Origin: Planctomycetaceae bacterium
Lineage (GTDB): Bacteria > Planctomycetota > Planctomycetia > Pirellulales > Pirellulaceae
Direction: 5' to 3'
Length of the DNA stretch: 10,520 nt
Assembly: GCA_003506095.1 (NCBI GenBank)
Contig: DNWZ01000110.1
Coordinates: 1-10,520, forward strand
Shown here: piece by piece, positions 7,874-10,520 of the stretch
Position numbering within the stretch: the stretch's first letter is position 1
Layout: each line of letters begins with the position of its first letter
Translations under genes and position numbers: made by a program
Notes under the pieces: model-generated
The model's input: the letters and a program-made list of their open reading frames with translations, nothing else
What the model was told of the DNA's origin: nothing
The model's database searches: none

Positions 7874-7910
7874 ACCGGATAAGATCTGGCTTTCCAAATT
7901 GTACCAGCAG

Positions 7911-7943
7911 AGCATCGAGAGGATATCGATCTACCTCGATGCT
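7911..7943. repeat. Perfect 9-bp inverted repeat overlapping the first possible start of the GTPase gene
   Basis: AGCATCGAG (7911-7919) pairs perfectly with CTCGATGCT (7935-7943) across a 15-base loop. The 3' arm contains the ATG at 7939. There is no T-run after it, so it does not look like an intrinsic terminator. In the transcript it could hide the start codon and lower translation of the GTPase relative to the upstream genes. Alternatively it is simply leader if translation starts at ATG 8014. Confidence 0.6.
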
Positions 7944-10197
7944 ACGATTCAAACAAAGCTCCCTGCAATCTGGCGAGGGCTCAGGCGATAAAACCCCCGG
8001 TTTCAAAAAAACGATGACATCCCAGCTCTATCCTACCTGTATTCACGACGCTTTTCGGAAGCTTAAGGCGATCGTGAACAGTCTCCCAACTGGTGATGAG
8101 CGGGACGACAAGCAATGGCAACATAAAACCAATACAATGGTTGCCGACATCGAAGAGCTTTTGGGAAGGAATTTGTTTCGCGTTGGGTTTCTTGCAGCGT
8201 CACAATGCGGCAAGTCGACAACCGTCAATAATCTATTGGGCGGACCCGTTCTTCCCGAAGGCAAGTCAGGTACTTGTTCCAGTGTGCGAGTGCGTCTTCG
8301 TCGCTCCTTGGATGCGTCTTACCATGTCCGCCTGCGTTACTATTCGAGAAACAAATTTCGCGATTGGCGAGATGTGGTTGGCGTCATCTTGGGGTTTTTC
8401 GAGAGCGGTTGTGGTCATTCTTATCAGGACTCGGACCTGATTGCTTCCATCAATAAGAAACGACAGCAGCCAGATTTGGCTGAATCGACTCAGGAGTTAT
8501 GCGACTACTACGAAAGGTTGCTCAATTCGGCGTCTCAATTCAATAGTATATTTGTCGAGGATGATCCGAGTCAATCAAAAGTGGTGAGTGAGCAGTTTCG
8601 AGATGTTAGCGAAGTACGCCAACTGCTTGAGCAAGCGGCACAGCATCCCTCGAAATCAGAGCGGACGATTCCGACCGAGTACACTTTGTTAGAAGAAATC
8701 GAGCTTGAGCTTCCGCACAAACGGATGCACCCGAATTTGGAATTGATCGATTTGCCCGGTTTGGGAACGACGAAAAAGCAAGATGAATTGGGGACGATGC
8801 AGTTTCTCCGCGAGCTTGACGGTGCGTTCTTGTTGGAAAAGGCAAATGGGAATTTATCGAGCAACCAGGCTTTCGAAGACTTTGTTACGACGCTTCGAAA
8901 AAACGACCGCAATTTCAGCGAGCGGATTTGGTTGCTGTTAACCTATTTCGAAGGGCTTGCCGAGCACTTGATCCACGGGGACGGCACTGGGGGGAAAGGC
9001 GACTCGACACTTTTTGATACAATTGTGGTATTGCTAGCGACATTGAAGCTGCCGCACGATCGAATTCTTATGCTGGCGAATGACTATCATAAAAAGCTAC
9101 GGGAAGCCAACGGCAACGCAGTCAAGGTCGATCAGCAGTTGGTCCGATTGCATTTGGGTAAAGATCATCAAGGCGGTATAGATTATCCCGCGAAGTTGAA
9201 GCAGCACCCAGGGCTTCTCGGTGCCTTCAAGGATATGGTCGATGATGGCGGAATCGATCGTTTGCGTAAGTGCATTGAACAGGAATTGTATAGCAGCATT
9301 CGCGTCTCTCGGATCGCATCGGTCACCAAGCAAATCAACGAGCTATCTCAACGAGTCGCCAACCGCATTTCCACGTTCGAAGCAGCTGCACGGTTCGATG
9401 GTGGCACGCGGGATCAACGGCAGCAATGGCTATCTTCCGTCTTTTCGGTTCTTGGTGCATTGACAGGGACTTCGAATAAGAACGACTCGCTGGTGTCGCA
9501 ACTTAAAGCGCGGCTCGATGATGACTTAAAAGGCATGGCGGAGATAGCCAAGGCGAACACCCAGCACCTGCATGACGGTCACGAAACGCTGACGGAGAAT
9601 TTTGAACGCTTAAGTAAGACGTTGCAGCAAGTGGGTCAGGAGACCCTTGTTACGAGTCGCCAGGGCAGTTTGTCTCATTCACTGGCGCTTGTAGAAAGCA
9701 GCTTGACCGAAGAAGCAAGGCAGCGGAATCTGAATACCGACGACAACTCTCCGCTTGGGCTGTTCAAGGCAAAAGCTTTGGCTCTGATTGATGATCCGCC
9801 GCCGCAGATTCGTCGACCGTGTCTTCATCTTGCTGATTGGTCGGTGCCGGACGAAAACGGGCCGTTGAAATTACCGGTCGATCAGTACATCACCGTTATC
9901 GATCGGGTGGTCGCACGGACGGTGTACGAAACGCATCTCAGAATCCACTATCTAATCGCGGATCAATTATGTGATTTGCGATTTGCGATCAAGAGCTTAG
10001 ATGAACAACAGCAGGGACGCCCCGAGTCGACCGCGGAGTGGTTAGAGAACTCCCGTTCCCAAATGCAATCGATCCAGGGGCTTTTACATCAGCCGATCGA
10101 ATCAGTGGATGACGTCGTGAGTGTCGATGATGATTTTGAGCATGATATCACTAGTTCTGGTAACGATGAAGACGGGCCATTAACTCCTAAATGGTAA
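7939..10197 (+). CDS. Dynamin-like large GTPase
   Basis: The protein has 752 residues from ATG 7939. An in-frame ATG at 8014 would remove 25 low-complexity residues; neither start has a well-placed ribosome binding site. Residues about 80-455 form a dynamin-family GTPase domain. The P-loop is AASQCGKST (86-94), with Ala replacing the first Gly. The G2 threonine is probably T112 in SGTCSSV. G3 is DLPGLGTT (271-278). At the expected G4 place stands LLTYFEG (333-339), where T/N-K-x-D is normal, so the Lys and Asp are replaced by Tyr and Glu. DDGGIDRLRKCIEQEL (435-450) closes the domain as in other bacterial dynamins. Residues 455-720 are helical and coiled-coil-like, with a hydrophobic stretch WLSSVFSVLGALTG (497-510) that could touch membrane. 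No true transmembrane helix is seen. The tail (721-746) is strongly acidic. The likely role is nucleotide-driven assembly on the inner face of the cytoplasmic membrane. Confidence 0.93.
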   Translation: MLRFKQSSLQSGEGSGDKTPGFKKTMTSQLYPTCIHDAFRKLKAIVNSLPTGDERDDKQWQHKTNTMVADIEELLGRNLFRVGFLAASQCGKSTTVNNLLGGPVLPEGKSGTCSSVRVRLRRSLDASYHVRLRYYSRNKFRDWRDVVGVILGFFESGCGHSYQDSDLIASINKKRQQPDLAESTQELCDYYERLLNSASQFNSIFVEDDPSQSKVVSEQFRDVSEVRQLLEQAAQHPSKSERTIPTEYTLLEEIELELPHKRMHPNLELIDLPGLGTTKKQDELGTMQFLRELDGAFLLEKANGNLSSNQAFEDFVTTLRKNDRNFSERIWLLLTYFEGLAEHLIHGDGTGGKGDSTLFDTIVVLLATLKLPHDRILMLANDYHKKLREANGNAVKVDQQLVRLHLGKDHQGGIDYPAKLKQHPGLLGAFKDMVDDGGIDRLRKCIEQELYSSIRVSRIASVTKQINELSQRVANRISTFEAAARFDGGTRDQRQQWLSSVFSVLGALTGTSNKNDSLVSQLKARLDDDLKGMAEIAKANTQHLHDGHETLTENFERLSKTLQQVGQETLVTSRQGSLSHSLALVESSLTEEARQRNLNTDDNSPLGLFKAKALALIDDPPPQIRRPCLHLADWSVPDENGPLKLPVDQYITVIDRVVARTVYETHLRIHYLIADQLCDLRFAIKSLDEQQQGRPESTAEWLENSRSQMQSIQGLLHQPIESVDDVVSVDDDFEHDITSSGNDEDGPLTPKW

Positions 10198-10215
10198 GCA
10201 AAGCGAGAGTCCTAG

Positions 10216-10520
10216 ATGAGCAATATTCCATCGTCAAACCATCCCGGTTCTGGTCCCGCAAACGGAATACGGTCCGCAGATGGCCGCACTTCGATTCTGG
10301 GTGAAAAGTTCTCGCAAGTCTTCCATCTATCCAATGTGCTGCGACAATCAGGAACGGTTTCGAACCAGTTAACCCTTTCGTTGCCAGCTGGAGGCGATTT
10401 GTCTCCGTCCGGTCCCGCGTTGGTCGTAGTGACTTGGCCGGCACAATGGGACTTTTTCTCGTTGGATCTCGAACTGGAACGGAACGAAGAAGACTTGTCC
10501 GCCCAGGCCACGCAGAACGA
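10216..10520 (+). CDS. Unrecognised protein, N-terminal part only
   Basis: A frame opens at ATG 10216 and stays open to the window end (101 complete codons). GAGAG (10205-10209) lies 6 bases before the start, and the gene follows the GTPase stop by only 18 bases, so it is almost certainly co-transcribed. The first 25 residues are rich in Ser, Gly, Pro and Asn and probably disordered; there is no signal peptide. Residues about 28-90 look folded: ILGEKFSQVFHLSNVLRQ as a likely helix, then QLTLSLPAGG and ALVVVTWPAQWDFFSLDLEL as strands. I recognise no family. Being cytoplasmic and next to the GTPase, it could be a partner or adaptor of it, but that rests on position alone. Confidence 0.85.
   Translation, partial: MSNIPSSNHPGSGPANGIRSADGRTSILGEKFSQVFHLSNVLRQSGTVSNQLTLSLPAGGDLSPSGPALVVVTWPAQWDFFSLDLELERNEEDLSAQATQN

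Noticed and set aside
7939..10197. GTPase as SrfC of the enterobacterial srfABC virulence-factor set
   Set aside because: Length is similar, but I see no SrfC-specific motif, and the neighbours do not look like SrfA or SrfB in the visible part.
1..10520. tRNA, rRNA or CRISPR array
   Set aside because: No cloverleaf-like sequence, rRNA segment or regularly spaced direct repeats were noticed on either strand.

Overview
The window looks like a chromosomal piece of a planctomycete, probably of the Rhodopirellula/Pirellula group. Three things suggest this: a secreted PQQ-type beta-propeller protein with the N-terminal signature DWPMWRGD, an SLA1-homology-domain (SHD1) protein with a cysteine-rich tail, and a dynamin-like GTPase in a non-cyanobacterial setting. 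This placement rests on recognising families by eye; no search was run.

Left part (1-2245, minus strand): a large secreted PQQ-like beta-propeller protein with a class I SAM-methyltransferase-like domain set between propeller segments. Its 3' end lies outside the window. Middle part (2246-3504): about 1.26 kb without an intact gene. It holds an inverted repeat, a decayed C-terminal fragment of an IS66-type transposase (about 2806-3102, several in-frame stops), and a short broken reading frame interrupted at a run of nine C.

Right part (3505-10520, plus strand): five closely spaced genes in one direction, probably an operon. In order they are (1) an exported SHD1 protein with ten cysteines in its last 58 residues; (2) a membrane protein with a kinase-like cytoplasmic region that appears to lack the catalytic residues, one transmembrane helix and a periplasmic domain; (3) an unrecognised secreted 450-residue protein; (4) a 752-residue dynamin-like GTPase with a clear P-loop and DxPG motif but a degenerate G4 motif; (5) the start of an unrecognised cytoplasmic protein that runs off the window. 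Gaps between them are 18-66 bases.

The likely reading is a membrane-spanning module. A cytoplasmic large GTPase could be coupled through a single-pass pseudokinase-like protein to two exported partners. Its function is unknown; membrane remodelling, envelope organisation and a conflict/defence role are all possible. The cluster is the most interesting part of the window and I do not recognise it as a described system.
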